This document shows, piece after piece, positions 34,667 to 43,523 of a DNA stretch of 45,788 bases. This DNA comes from Flavobacteriaceae bacterium. GTDB lineage: Bacteria; Bacteroidota; Bacteroidia; UKL13-3. The notes beneath the pieces are model-generated. The model worked only from the letters and a program-made list of their open reading frames with translations. It had not been told where the DNA came from and did no database searches. The position numbers were made by a program, and so were the translations under genes. The DNA is taken from NCBI GenBank assembly GCA_009693575.1, contig SHWZ01000018.1, positions 1 through 45,788 on the forward strand, in the 5' to 3' direction. Numbering within the stretch: position 1 is the first letter of the stretch; every line of letters begins with the position of its first letter.

Positions 34667-37600
34667 CTACCTCACCAATGTCACTGTACCCGAGTAGTAG
34701 AACCATTTTCCTTCGAGGTTCTGAATGTTCACTTGGTATACGTACACGTCCTCCTGTGCAGGGTGGCCTTTGAAAATTCCGTTCCAACCAGGAAGGCGTT
34801 CCTTTCCATAAAACATTTGCTCGCCCCAGCGGTTGAACACCCATATTTCAAATCCCTTGTAGTTATCTGCCTCAACCCAGAAGTTGTTGTTCCGCTGCGG
34901 CCCCATGTTGTCGGGCGAGAATGCGTTCGGGATGAAGACTGTCATTTCAGGGCCAATACGTACTGGTTTCCTAATAGTGTCTGCACACCCGTATTCGTTT
35001 ATCACTGACAGGGTCACTATATAGGTGCCAGTATCGGTATTTGTGTACCAGTATGTTGGGTTCTTCTCTGTTGACTTTCCTCCCACTGCATCACCAAATT
35101 CCCATCCCCAAGTGCTGGCATTGCTGGCATATTTGGTCAGGTTCTGGAAGCGTATTCGTGGTAATGCCACAGTAGCTTTTTGTGGTTTGGGGTCAAAGTC
35201 TGCTCTTGGCCAAGGGTTCACTGTCACATATTGCAACCTTGTATATGTGCTGTCGCAGCCTGCATCAGTGAGTACCATCAAAGTAATGTCGTATTTACGC
35301 TGCACATTACTCAGGTTCTCAAACAAGTGTGTTGGAGTCCTATTGGTGTCTGAATTAAGTATTCCACTAATTGAGTCACCAAAGTTCCAGAAGTAATGGT
35401 ATAAAGGCATTTTGGCTTTCGCATCAAACAGTGTGATAAGTGGCGAGCAGCCTTCAAGTGGAGTACCATCGAAATTGGGATCTGGTATGGGGTGAATTTG
35501 CAAAGTAAAAGTATCGCGACGTGGATTGCACACTCCATTACCTGTAGTAGTAGCTGTTACCAACACATTGCCATTTTGGGCATCAGTAAGTGATGGCCTG
35601 TATGACGGAGTCAATGAATTTTGATCACTAAATACACCTGTTCCATTAGTTGTCCAGTCTACACCTGTGGCGTTCATCAATTGGCAACTAAGCTGAAAAG
35701 TATCACCGTTGCATATAGCCCCTACAGGATTGATATGTATCCAAGGTGTATCTTGCATTCTTATCTGAAACGAGTCGGTATTAAGACAGCCCGTAGTGGG
35801 GTCTATATAAATAAAACGAAGAGTACTACTGCTTCCAGGTGTTTGCATCTGTGGCACATAGGTAGCAGGGCTGCGGTTCACAGTGTCACCATCAATATAC
35901 CACCAGCTCGTAGGAGGAGTATAGCTTGGTAATGGCCAAGGCATGCTATCCCAGCATATGGTGCGGATAGGAGGCACTTGCAATAGTGGTATTGGATTAA
36001 TACGAATGCGGATGGTGTCTATATCGACACAGCCGTTCCGGTTTGTACGGAATAACACTGGAAAGTCTACGGGAGTAAAGCCTACGTAAGGTGGAGACAA
36101 AGCCTGCATTGGATCAAAAAGACCTTTGGTGCTGTCAGTAATTCCGTTGCCTCCCCATACACCATCGCTAGGCTGAGCTCCAGTCTTCTTCCACATGTCC
36201 TGTATGCCATCATAAATGCAGATAGGCGAAGGTGGAGTCCAAGTGTTCACTGGCAATGGAGTTATCCAGAAAGTATCTGTGTAACTGCTATCACATTTCC
36301 ATTCATCAGCAAAAGTATAAGTAATGAAGTTGACCCCCGCATCGCCAAGATTTGGGTAAAAATACCAGTCGCCATAAGGAGGATTCTCCTGCACAATAGT
36401 ATTTGCTCCCGCCAAATTTTTGGCATACCAAGTTTCGCCAAGAGGAGCTGAACCACCTTCATTTGGGGTGCCATGAGCGTTCAGAAGGAAACGAGGAGTG
36501 TTGGCACAGAACTTTTTTTGCTGGAACTTTACAGGTGGTAATGGGTTGATTATTACCTGCACCGAGTCTTTAGTCACACAACCAAGAGTTGTGGTGTACG
36601 TACATATTGCAAATGGGCCTGATTGATTAAATTTCCATTTATAAGTAGGCCCGAGGCAACGTATATCCACTGTGTTTGTGCTTATACATTTCTTAAGATT
36701 AGTGTCATTCGCCCACCAATAATAACTGCCGGTTGCTATATTTCCTGCTGTGTCCTTAGCACTCTTCATCTGCAAGTATATCTGTCCGCTGGCATAGTCG
36801 TGGCACTGGTCTTTAGCCCCCAAATCCAACACTGGAGGGAGGCCAAGAACTACATTCACCGTGTCCCAATCTTCGCAAGTGATGCTATCGTAGGTAATGG
36901 TTCCATGCACTAAAACTGATGTGCTAGCCTTGAAATCCCATTTGAAAGATGTATCTGTCGATAAGGTGTCGCCATCGGTCATATTAATCCATACATAAGT
37001 GCTTGCACCTGTTCCATGGAAATAGAGTGAATCGCCAGGGCATTGCACTTTGTCTCCACCACCGTCAACTATCACTATTGGGTTGAAAAACGCCTGAGCA
37101 GTATCCCTGTTTACACAACTAAAAGTGTCAGTCATTTTAAGGATGAGGTACGAAGAATCATAAACCGTAATAATCTGGCTATCAAATAGTACAGTGCCAG
37201 CACTATCAGTCCATTCCACGGCCTTCCATCCAATCCCAGCATTATTTCCAGCATCAAAACTAATAGAATCGGGTCGGCACACACGTTGGTCGGGACCAAG
37301 ATCAATAATTGGTAATGGCTTAACATATATTACCATTGAATCATAAGCAACACAACCAACTGCATCAACAGCCTTGATTTGCACTACTGTGTCTTTCATA
37401 GGCGTATACGTCATAGTGTCCCCCCCCGCAAGGGTGTCGCCGTTCCAATAATAACTTACATTTCCCTGATTATCTTTCGGTACAACATGCACCATCATAC
37501 TTTGACCAATACACACAAATGTATCAGGGTCAAGGGTCACTTGTAAAAATGGGGGTACATCAACAGTGTCATAATCTTCCCAGGTGCAATTGTTTAATTC

Positions 37601-39091
37601 TATTTCGGCTTTCACCACATATTTTCCAGGAGCGAGAAATTGAACCACGGTATCAGCAAATCCTTTGGGGCGAATCCCCCAACCGATCACTTTGCCTCCA
37701 GGATAGGGGACAGTCCACCTATAAGTTTCTCCTCCTTTGTAAGCATTGATCCCTGCCTTTGGCTGCATTTTCATTCTCACTTTGCCACAACCTATGTTCG
37801 TGTAATCACGCACCGACTCTGGGCTCTTTTTTACTGTAATTGCGTAGTTTCTATTGGTAGTGGCGAATAACGGACAGGCATCATCGTACGCTGTCACATT
37901 AAAGAAATAAGGAGTAGTACTTGCATCCTTTTGGGTAGTTTGCCAACAGAGATTCCATTCTTCGAACCTACCAACCATTTTTTTAGTGAAGACCGCCTTA
38001 GGAATACCATAGTTCCAGCGAACTCGCACAGTATCTTTCAAATTAGGATCTGTCAGTTTCATATCAGTGAAACAAACCTGTTCACCGGCACATACTATTT
38101 GAGAAAATGGACCTTGAAGCACTGGGGGGTCGTTGTTGCAGGTGGCCATCACAATTAGTTGCATATCTCGCCGGGTGAGACCTATTACCTGCATCTTTTT
38201 CTTTACACTGTCATATCGCCATTCCTTTATCGTCATTGCTATCACGGTGATTTGCTGCTTAGTAGGAGTGAATGAAAGATTGCCTGTTATTGAGTCAAGA
38301 ATAAAGCCGCTACATGCACTACCGGGTGTAGGCTTGGGTTTTGGAAAACCTTTGAATTCCATGGGAATTTTGGGTGTGAATTTAACACCACCTGCTGAAG
38401 TGCCATATGTGGCTGAAGTGCCATATGCGGTAAGTGCCTGATCCAAATGGTAGGAAATAGAGTCATAATTTGTTGTGTCTATAGCTCCATTGTTGAATGT
38501 GACACATTTGCCAGCACATAGAATGGCCACAGGGTCGTTACTTAGTATCGGTGAGGAGTTGCATGGCTTTACACAGCGATCCATTTCGGCATACGAGTAA
38601 AAATTATCACCCGCACAACAGGTAGTAATTTGCCCGTTGCGGCAACACTGCGAATATTCAACTCGAAACTTACAACAAGTTTTTGACAACGTCTTTGGAA
38701 AGACGATTAACACCCTAAAGGTAACTTTCTCCATGCCGTAAGGGAACGCACAACTGGCATTACTTCCATCTGGGTAACCATACGCGTTACAATTCGACTT
38801 GCTACATTTCGAACATGATTTTTTACAGACAGGAGTAATATCCTCGCAGGCTACCCTTGTAAGGGTGTGACTAGCGGAGTAGCTACAGCCACTTATCCCT
38901 AAAATAGTTAATGCGAGTGGTTGAATGTCGATACCCTTGCAGTCTTTGTAAATTTTTACGGTCACATAAAATGAGTCCTTGCCAATGCAAGTGTATTCAA
39001 AGTCGGCCCCCATCATGTGGGTAGCCTCACTGCTTTGGGCTGCAAAAAGTAGGGTGAATACAATAAATACCTTTTGTAAAATTCTTTTCAT
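34667..39091 (-). CDS. Giant surface protein with PKD domains and T9SS type B sorting domain
   Basis: A 1474-residue exported protein starting at the ATG at 39091 (a TTG six bases earlier is also in frame). The signal peptide is KRILQKVFIVFTLLFAAQSS. The mature N-terminus reads THMMGADFEYTCIGKDSFYV, an N-terminal module seen in many gliding-associated proteins. It continues as a Cys-rich stretch (YSQCCRNGQITTCCAG). Many Ig-like repeats follow, then two PKD domains (YHYFWNFGD and TWGWEFGDAVGG). The last 94 residues are the gliding-motility-associated type B domain: FIPNAFSPDNMGPQRNNNFW, FEIWVFNRWGEQMF and a final YYSGTVTLVR. It is likely an adhesin attached to the surface through T9SS. Confidence 0.92.
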   Translation of the reverse strand: MKRILQKVFIVFTLLFAAQSSEATHMMGADFEYTCIGKDSFYVTVKIYKDCKGIDIQPLALTILGISGCSYSASHTLTRVACEDITPVCKKSCSKCSKSNCNAYGYPDGSNASCAFPYGMEKVTFRVLIVFPKTLSKTCCKFRVEYSQCCRNGQITTCCAGDNFYSYAEMDRCVKPCNSSPILSNDPVAILCAGKCVTFNNGAIDTTNYDSISYHLDQALTAYGTSATYGTSAGGVKFTPKIPMEFKGFPKPKPTPGSACSGFILDSITGNLSFTPTKQQITVIAMTIKEWRYDSVKKKMQVIGLTRRDMQLIVMATCNNDPPVLQGPFSQIVCAGEQVCFTDMKLTDPNLKDTVRVRWNYGIPKAVFTKKMVGRFEEWNLCWQTTQKDASTTPYFFNVTAYDDACPLFATTNRNYAITVKKSPESVRDYTNIGCGKVRMKMQPKAGINAYKGGETYRWTVPYPGGKVIGWGIRPKGFADTVVQFLAPGKYVVKAEIELNNCTWEDYDTVDVPPFLQVTLDPDTFVCIGQSMMVHVVPKDNQGNVSYYWNGDTLAGGDTMTYTPMKDTVVQIKAVDAVGCVAYDSMVIYVKPLPIIDLGPDQRVCRPDSISFDAGNNAGIGWKAVEWTDSAGTVLFDSQIITVYDSSYLILKMTDTFSCVNRDTAQAFFNPIVIVDGGGDKVQCPGDSLYFHGTGASTYVWINMTDGDTLSTDTSFKWDFKASTSVLVHGTITYDSITCEDWDTVNVVLGLPPVLDLGAKDQCHDYASGQIYLQMKSAKDTAGNIATGSYYWWANDTNLKKCISTNTVDIRCLGPTYKWKFNQSGPFAICTYTTTLGCVTKDSVQVIINPLPPVKFQQKKFCANTPRFLLNAHGTPNEGGSAPLGETWYAKNLAGANTIVQENPPYGDWYFYPNLGDAGVNFITYTFADEWKCDSSYTDTFWITPLPVNTWTPPSPICIYDGIQDMWKKTGAQPSDGVWGGNGITDSTKGLFDPMQALSPPYVGFTPVDFPVLFRTNRNGCVDIDTIRIRINPIPLLQVPPIRTICWDSMPWPLPSYTPPTSWWYIDGDTVNRSPATYVPQMQTPGSSSTLRFIYIDPTTGCLNTDSFQIRMQDTPWIHINPVGAICNGDTFQLSCQLMNATGVDWTTNGTGVFSDQNSLTPSYRPSLTDAQNGNVLVTATTTGNGVCNPRRDTFTLQIHPIPDPNFDGTPLEGCSPLITLFDAKAKMPLYHYFWNFGDSISGILNSDTNRTPTHLFENLSNVQRKYDITLMVLTDAGCDSTYTRLQYVTVNPWPRADFDPKPQKATVALPRIRFQNLTKYASNASTWGWEFGDAVGGKSTEKNPTYWYTNTDTGTYIVTLSVINEYGCADTIRKPVRIGPEMTVFIPNAFSPDNMGPQRNNNFWVEADNYKGFEIWVFNRWGEQMFYGKERLPGWNGIFKGHPAQEDVYVYQVNIQNLEGKWFYYSGTVTLVR

Positions 39092-39291
39092 TTTCAATGT
39101 TTATTGAGGTTTTCGGGGTGTTTGGTGCTAATAATCAAACTGGCATTCATCACCTTTTCAATACCCTAGACTCAGTTTTGTAGTTAAAAGTTGCCTTGCG
39201 AAGGTAAAATAAAAAATTGGTTTACGAAAATTTTATAACAAATTGTTTATCAGCTTAAATAATTACAGCAAATTTAGGGGCTGTAAGTGGT

Positions 39292-39299
39292 TAATTTTG
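39292..39299 (+). promoter_or_regulatory. -7 promoter box TAATTTTG of tRNA-Arg
   Basis: An exact TAnnTTTG match 12 nt before the mature 5' end of the tRNA at 39312. No -33 TTTG at the usual spacing. On the other strand of the same 214-bp gap, TAAATTTG (39276-39269) could serve the giant surface protein gene. Confidence 0.5.
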
Positions 39300-39311
39300 C
39301 AACCTCTTTTT

Positions 39312-39386
39312 GGTCTCGTAGTACAATGGATAGTATGTGAGTTTCCGAAGCTCCAGATACAGGTTCGATTCCTGTCGAGACCACCA
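39312..39386 (+). tRNA. tRNA-Arg (CCG)
   Basis: The cloverleaf can be folded by hand. Acceptor GGTCTCG pairs with CGAGACC. The D arm is GTAC/GTAT. The anticodon loop TTCCGAA has CCG at positions 34-36. The T arm is ACAGG/CCTGT with loop TTCGATT. Discriminator A is followed by an encoded CCA. The outermost anticodon-stem pair (27:43) is a T/C mismatch and the next-to-loop pair is G-T. There is no integrase or second half-site next to it. Confidence 0.93.
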
Positions 39387-39479
39387 AAAATAACCAATTA
39401 AGATAGCTGCCAAAGATTCCGACATTTTTTCAACAATGGGCTTTGGCAGGGTTTTTTGGCCGGCAGGCCGCAAAATAAT

Positions 39480-40310
39480 ATGAACCAGCTTTTTCCGCCT
39501 GTCACCAAACGGCTACTGATAGCCAATGTGGCCTTATATTTCCTAACGGTAATCCTGTCGCAGAATGGCGTTGACTTAGTAGATATTTTTGGACTGCATT
39601 CTCCAGGATCCGCCAAGTTCAAGCCTTGGCAGTTGATCACCCACATTTTTATGCACGGCAGCGAGATGCACTTGTTTAGCAACATGCTGGCTTTGTGGAT
39701 GTTTGGTGCGGCATTGGAAAACAACTTATGGGGAGGCAAACGATTTTTTACCTACTTTTTGGTAACTGGGCTAGGGGCAGCGGGTCTTCATTTGGCAGTG
39801 ACTGGTTACAACATTCGACAAACGGGACAATCGGTTGAGGCATTTGAAAAACAACCCAACTTTGAACATTTTCAACGATTTTTGCATGAAGTACCAATGG
39901 CAGCTGAGTTGCGATTTACCACTGGCTCAGGCGAAACTTTGACCACACGTATGTTGATGGAAGAATGGGGAAGTGACAAACTCAACCCATTTTATAGAGA
40001 ACAAGGCAAACAGATAGCTACTGAGATTTACACCGAAATGCGAGACGAAGCTACGGTGGGAGCATCAGGTGCTGTGTTCGGCATTTTGCTGGCCTTCGGA
40101 ATCTTTTTTGCCGAAACCTACGTTTTCATCGGATTTTTGATCCCACTGAAAGCAAAATATTTTGTAGCTTTGTACGGTTTTTGGGAACTTTACCGCGGAG
40201 TTCAAAACAGTCCATTTGATAATGTGGCACACTTTGCCCACCTTGGCGGCATGTTGTTTGGATTCCTTTTGATAAAGTATTGGCAAAGCAACCGGAAACA
40301 TCTAATTTGA
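39480..40310 (+). CDS. Rhomboid intramembrane serine protease with a large loop insertion
   Basis: A 276-residue rhomboid read from the ATG at 39480. The frame is open to a TTG at 39456 but that part lacks conservation. It starts with KRLLIANVALYFLTVILSQ and has the family HIFMHGSEMHLFSNMLALW. The catalytic dyad is Ser196 in GASGAVFG and His254 in VAHFAHLGG, so it should be active. Between the second and third helical segments lies a soluble insertion of about 75 residues (NIRQTGQSVEAF through EMRDEAT), much longer than in E. coli GlpG. Substrates are unknown. It is the first of two rhomboid genes 18 bp apart. Confidence 0.93.
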   Translation: MNQLFPPVTKRLLIANVALYFLTVILSQNGVDLVDIFGLHSPGSAKFKPWQLITHIFMHGSEMHLFSNMLALWMFGAALENNLWGGKRFFTYFLVTGLGAAGLHLAVTGYNIRQTGQSVEAFEKQPNFEHFQRFLHEVPMAAELRFTTGSGETLTTRMLMEEWGSDKLNPFYREQGKQIATEIYTEMRDEATVGASGAVFGILLAFGIFFAETYVFIGFLIPLKAKYFVALYGFWELYRGVQNSPFDNVAHFAHLGGMLFGFLLIKYWQSNRKHLI

Positions 40311-40328
40311 ATCTAGATAAGGCATACT

Positions 40329-41216
40329 ATGAGCAGCCCGCTTTTTAAAAATCTAAAAGCCTCCTTTATGAAAGGTGACAGCATGGTGAGGAAACTTATC
40401 CTTGCAAATGTCACCTTGTTTGTTGTGGTATTTTCTGTCAAAACAATACTGTCTTTAGGCGATGCAATCGGGACATTTGAAACTTACTTTTTTAAGAACT
40501 TAGCCATGCCTGTAGACATTGGCACCTTGCTCAACAAGCCGTGGACCTTGTTCACCTATATGTTCATGCATGGCGGCTTTTTCCATATCTTGTTCAACAT
40601 GCTCATGCTTTTTTGGATGGGAAGCAATTTTCAGGATTATCTTGGCAACCGAAGGCTGCTTTCTGTTTATTTATGGGGAGGGCTTTGCGGCGGTTTATTG
40701 GTAGTGGCTGCCTACAATCTTTTTCCGGCTCTTGTGCCATTCCAAGAGGCATTGTTGGTGGGTGCATCCGCATCGGTTTTTGCTGTGATGTGTGGACTTG
40801 CAACCCTCATCCCTAATTATGAAGTAGCCCTATTCGGGGTGTTCTTTCTCAGACTCAAATGGTTGGCTGCCATTTTTGTAATGCTCAGTTTTTTTGAAAT
40901 AAGTGCGAGCAACCCTGGCGGAAATATAGCCCATCTTGGAGGAGCAGCATATGGCTATCTATACATCAAAGCCATTTACAACAAAAGCAATTTTTTTAAT
41001 TGGCTTCGTGGATTAATCAGCAGGCCATCGATAAAAAAATATCGCCCTAAAATGAAAGTGTATGAACGCGGAAATACTTATGTAAAACCCTTTGGTCATG
41101 TCAAACCTTCGCAAGAGGAGATAGATTTGATTTTGGACAAAATTAGTGCATCAGGCTACGAAAGCCTGAACAGTCACGAAAAAGAAGTGCTTTTTAAGGC
41201 CAGCAAAGACCAATAA
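40329..41216 (+). CDS. Second rhomboid-family protein with a C-terminal cytoplasmic tail
   Basis: A 295-residue rhomboid. Helices begin with VRKLILANVTLFVVVFSV, then the conserved LFTYMFMHGGFFHILFNMLM and LGNRRLLSVYLWGGLCGGLL. The active-site motif reads GASASVFAVM: Ser147 is present, but the following Gly of GxSG is Ala. His202 lies in NIAHLGGAAYG. The enzyme may be active with altered kinetics or inactive. A basic tail of about 70 residues ends in a helical motif (EEIDLILDKISASGYESLNS, then HEKEVLFKA) like the tail on other Bacteroidota rhomboids. It lies 10 bp ahead of the EEP gene. Confidence 0.9.
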   Translation: MSSPLFKNLKASFMKGDSMVRKLILANVTLFVVVFSVKTILSLGDAIGTFETYFFKNLAMPVDIGTLLNKPWTLFTYMFMHGGFFHILFNMLMLFWMGSNFQDYLGNRRLLSVYLWGGLCGGLLVVAAYNLFPALVPFQEALLVGASASVFAVMCGLATLIPNYEVALFGVFFLRLKWLAAIFVMLSFFEISASNPGGNIAHLGGAAYGYLYIKAIYNKSNFFNWLRGLISRPSIKKYRPKMKVYERGNTYVKPFGHVKPSQEEIDLILDKISASGYESLNSHEKEVLFKASKDQ

Positions 41217-41226
41217 ACGAGGTACA

Positions 41227-42330
41227 GTGTTCATTATCCATCGCATCATTTTCACCCTCAACCTCCTAGCTGTGGCAGCTTTGCTGGGCAGTTACCTTTC
41301 TCCTTACCTTTCTCCTGTCAGTTTCTCAGCCGTTTCTTTCCTTGGTCTTTCTTATCCGGTTTTACTATTGGCCAACATAGTTTTCATTATCTACTGGGCT
41401 ATCTTTTTTAAGTTAAAATTCGTATTTTCGCTCGGTGCGATTATGTTAGGTTATGGTCACATTTCCAAAACGGTGAAAGTGTTTTCTACCAAAAGCCGCG
41501 ACAGGGCAGGCAAAGTGGTTATTATGAGTTTCAATGCTCACTTCTTTGGTTTTGGAGATAGGGGGGTTGACACAGGGCCATTCTTCAATATGGTGAAGGA
41601 AGAACAGCCAGACATTGTTTGTTTTCAGGAACTTATGTCGGAAGATAACAAGCGAAAAAACTACATAAACAAAGCCAAAAAGGCAACTGGGTTTGAACAT
41701 TTTTACTTTGACAAAGCCTACACTGCTATGGATACCATTCATCGCGAATACGGCATGATGACCATAAGTCGCTACCCGATTGTGGGACATGGTTCAGTGA
41801 AGTTTCTTAAGAATTCAGTGAACCGTTGCTTGTGGACGGATGTATTGGTAAACGATGATACTATTCGAGTGTTCAATGTGCATCTTGAAAGCATAAAAAT
41901 TGATGAAGGAGAATACAACATTATGGCCATGCCTGGCGGCAAAGACAGCACCTTGAAAATGGCTGAAAATATATTTGAAAAGCTTAAGGCTGCCTGGACC
42001 ATAAGAGCACCCCAGGCCGAACAAATACAGGAGTTGATAGCTGCAAGCCCCCATCAGGTATTGGTTTGTGGCGATTTTAACGACACCCCCATGTCTTATG
42101 CCTACAGTTGTCTTTCCACAGAGCTCGACGATGCCTTTGTAGATAGTGGATCGGGCCTTAGTCAGACCTACGCAGGGCAACTTCCCTCATTCAGAATTGA
42201 CTATATTCTTGGTAGCAAAAATTTCAGGTTTAGCAATTACGAAGTGAAATCAAAAGAAAATAGCAGGTTTAGCGACCACAAGTGCATTATAGCTTGGTGT
42301 CAGTTGCATCCAGAAGATGGGCTGAACTAA
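41227..42330 (+). CDS. Membrane-anchored endonuclease/exonuclease/phosphatase family protein
   Basis: A 367-residue protein beginning at GTG 41227. Three hydrophobic segments (IIFTLNLLAVAALLGSYL, then SAVSFLGLSYPVLLLANIVF and IYWAIFFKLKFVFSLGAI) anchor it in the membrane. The EEP domain follows, with the metal and catalytic residues of the DNase I/exonuclease III fold: MSFNAHFFGFG, DIVCFQEL, RVFNVHLESIK, CGDFNDTPMSY and the terminal FSDHKCIIAW. The substrate may be a nucleic acid, lipid or phosphoester and cannot be told. It is tightly packed behind the two rhomboid genes and probably part of that operon. Confidence 0.88.
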   Translation: MFIIHRIIFTLNLLAVAALLGSYLSPYLSPVSFSAVSFLGLSYPVLLLANIVFIIYWAIFFKLKFVFSLGAIMLGYGHISKTVKVFSTKSRDRAGKVVIMSFNAHFFGFGDRGVDTGPFFNMVKEEQPDIVCFQELMSEDNKRKNYINKAKKATGFEHFYFDKAYTAMDTIHREYGMMTISRYPIVGHGSVKFLKNSVNRCLWTDVLVNDDTIRVFNVHLESIKIDEGEYNIMAMPGGKDSTLKMAENIFEKLKAAWTIRAPQAEQIQELIAASPHQVLVCGDFNDTPMSYAYSCLSTELDDAFVDSGSGLSQTYAGQLPSFRIDYILGSKNFRFSNYEVKSKENSRFSDHKCIIAWCQLHPEDGLN

Positions 42331-42378
42331 TCGGGTTGGATAGTAGTACATTCGCACTCTTTTTTAGAAAAATTACAC

Positions 42379-43458
42379 ATGAAGCAAACATATGCAATCA
42401 TAATGGCAGGAGGTGTTGGAAGCAGGTTTTGGCCTGTAAGTCGTGCCGCACACCCCAAGCAATTTATTGATATTCTTGGCACAGGTAAATCGCTGATAAG
42501 GCAAACCTATGAACGATTCGTAAAACAACTTCCTACAGAAAACATATACGTGGTGACCAACGAAAGCTACCGCAAATTAGTTAAAGAACAGCTTCCAGAA
42601 CTCGGAGATGACCAAATTTTGGGAGAGCCTCTTGGCCGTAATACTGCACCCTGTATTGCCTATGCCTCCTACAAAATTCATCAGAAAGACCCGACTGCAA
42701 CAGTTATAATCGCTCCCAGCGACCACTTGATCATGGAAGAGGATAGATTTTTTGAGTGCATAAACACAGGTCTTGACTTTGCCAACAAAGAAAAATCACT
42801 TATCACCATTGGTATCCAGCCAAACCGCCCCGATACTGGCTACGGCTACATACAGTATATGGAAAAAGAAGCAGCCAAAGGAGTGAACGAGGTAAAAACC
42901 TTTACAGAGAAACCTTCGCTGGAAATAGCCAAGACTTTTCTTGAAAGTGGTGATTTTTTGTGGAATGCTGGCATTTTTATCTTCAAAACTTCGACCATCA
43001 AACATGCTTTTGAGAAGCATTTGCCTGATATGCACAAACTTTTTAAAGATGGCAACAAGCACTACGGAACCAATGGAGAGCAGGAATTTATCAATCAAGT
43101 GTATGAGCAATGCAGCAACATCTCTATTGACTATGGGATAATGGAAAAAGCCGAAAATGTTTACGTAGTGCCTGGAAGTTTTGGCTGGAGCGATTTGGGA
43201 ACATGGAATTCGTTGTATGACATTTTGGAGAAGGATAAAAATGGCAACGCACTGGTTGGCACCCTTGTGAAGCTTTACGAAAGCAAAGGCAACCTTATAA
43301 GTGTGCCTACAAACAAATTAGTCGTAGTGAAAGGTGTGAAAGACCTCATTATTGTAGAGGCGGACAACATACTACTTGTTTGCGAAAAAAGTCGTGAACA
43401 GGAAGTAAAGCAGATAGTGACCGACCTGAAACTTGAATACGGAGAGAAGTATAACTAA
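42379..43458 (+). CDS. manC: Mannose-1-phosphate guanylyltransferase
   Basis: ManC joins GTP and mannose 1-phosphate into GDP-mannose, the donor for mannose- and fucose-containing polysaccharides. The 359-residue enzyme has the nucleotide-binding signature IIMAGGVGSRFWPVSRAAHP, then KQF, and GEPLGRNTAPCIAYASY, VIIAPSDHLIMEE and the sugar-binding FTEKPSLEIAKTFLESGDFL, followed by WNAGIFIF. It lacks the C-terminal isomerase domain of bifunctional ManC and so is the single-function type. It is followed by two other nucleotide-sugar genes, galE and rfbB, suggesting surface polysaccharide supply. Confidence 0.95.
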   Translation: MKQTYAIIMAGGVGSRFWPVSRAAHPKQFIDILGTGKSLIRQTYERFVKQLPTENIYVVTNESYRKLVKEQLPELGDDQILGEPLGRNTAPCIAYASYKIHQKDPTATVIIAPSDHLIMEEDRFFECINTGLDFANKEKSLITIGIQPNRPDTGYGYIQYMEKEAAKGVNEVKTFTEKPSLEIAKTFLESGDFLWNAGIFIFKTSTIKHAFEKHLPDMHKLFKDGNKHYGTNGEQEFINQVYEQCSNISIDYGIMEKAENVYVVPGSFGWSDLGTWNSLYDILEKDKNGNALVGTLVKLYESKGNLISVPTNKLVVVKGVKDLIIVEADNILLVCEKSREQEVKQIVTDLKLEYGEKYN

Positions 43459-43501
43459 ACCTACACTTCAGAACAAGGTATAGTACATGTTTCTCCTGAC
43501 T

Positions 43502-43509
43502 TAGCTTTG
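43502..43509 (+). promoter_or_regulatory. -7 promoter box TAGCTTTG of galE
   Basis: An exact TAnnTTTG match 14 nt before the galE ATG at 43524, in the 65-bp gap after manC. It suggests that galE-rfbB can be transcribed apart from manC. Confidence 0.5.
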
Positions 43510-43523
43510 CAGCATAATTTTTT

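Noticed and set aside
39312-39386. tRNA-Arg as an integration site
   Set aside because: There is no integrase, no repeated 3' tRNA half and no composition shift on either side. The neighbours are ordinary chromosomal genes.
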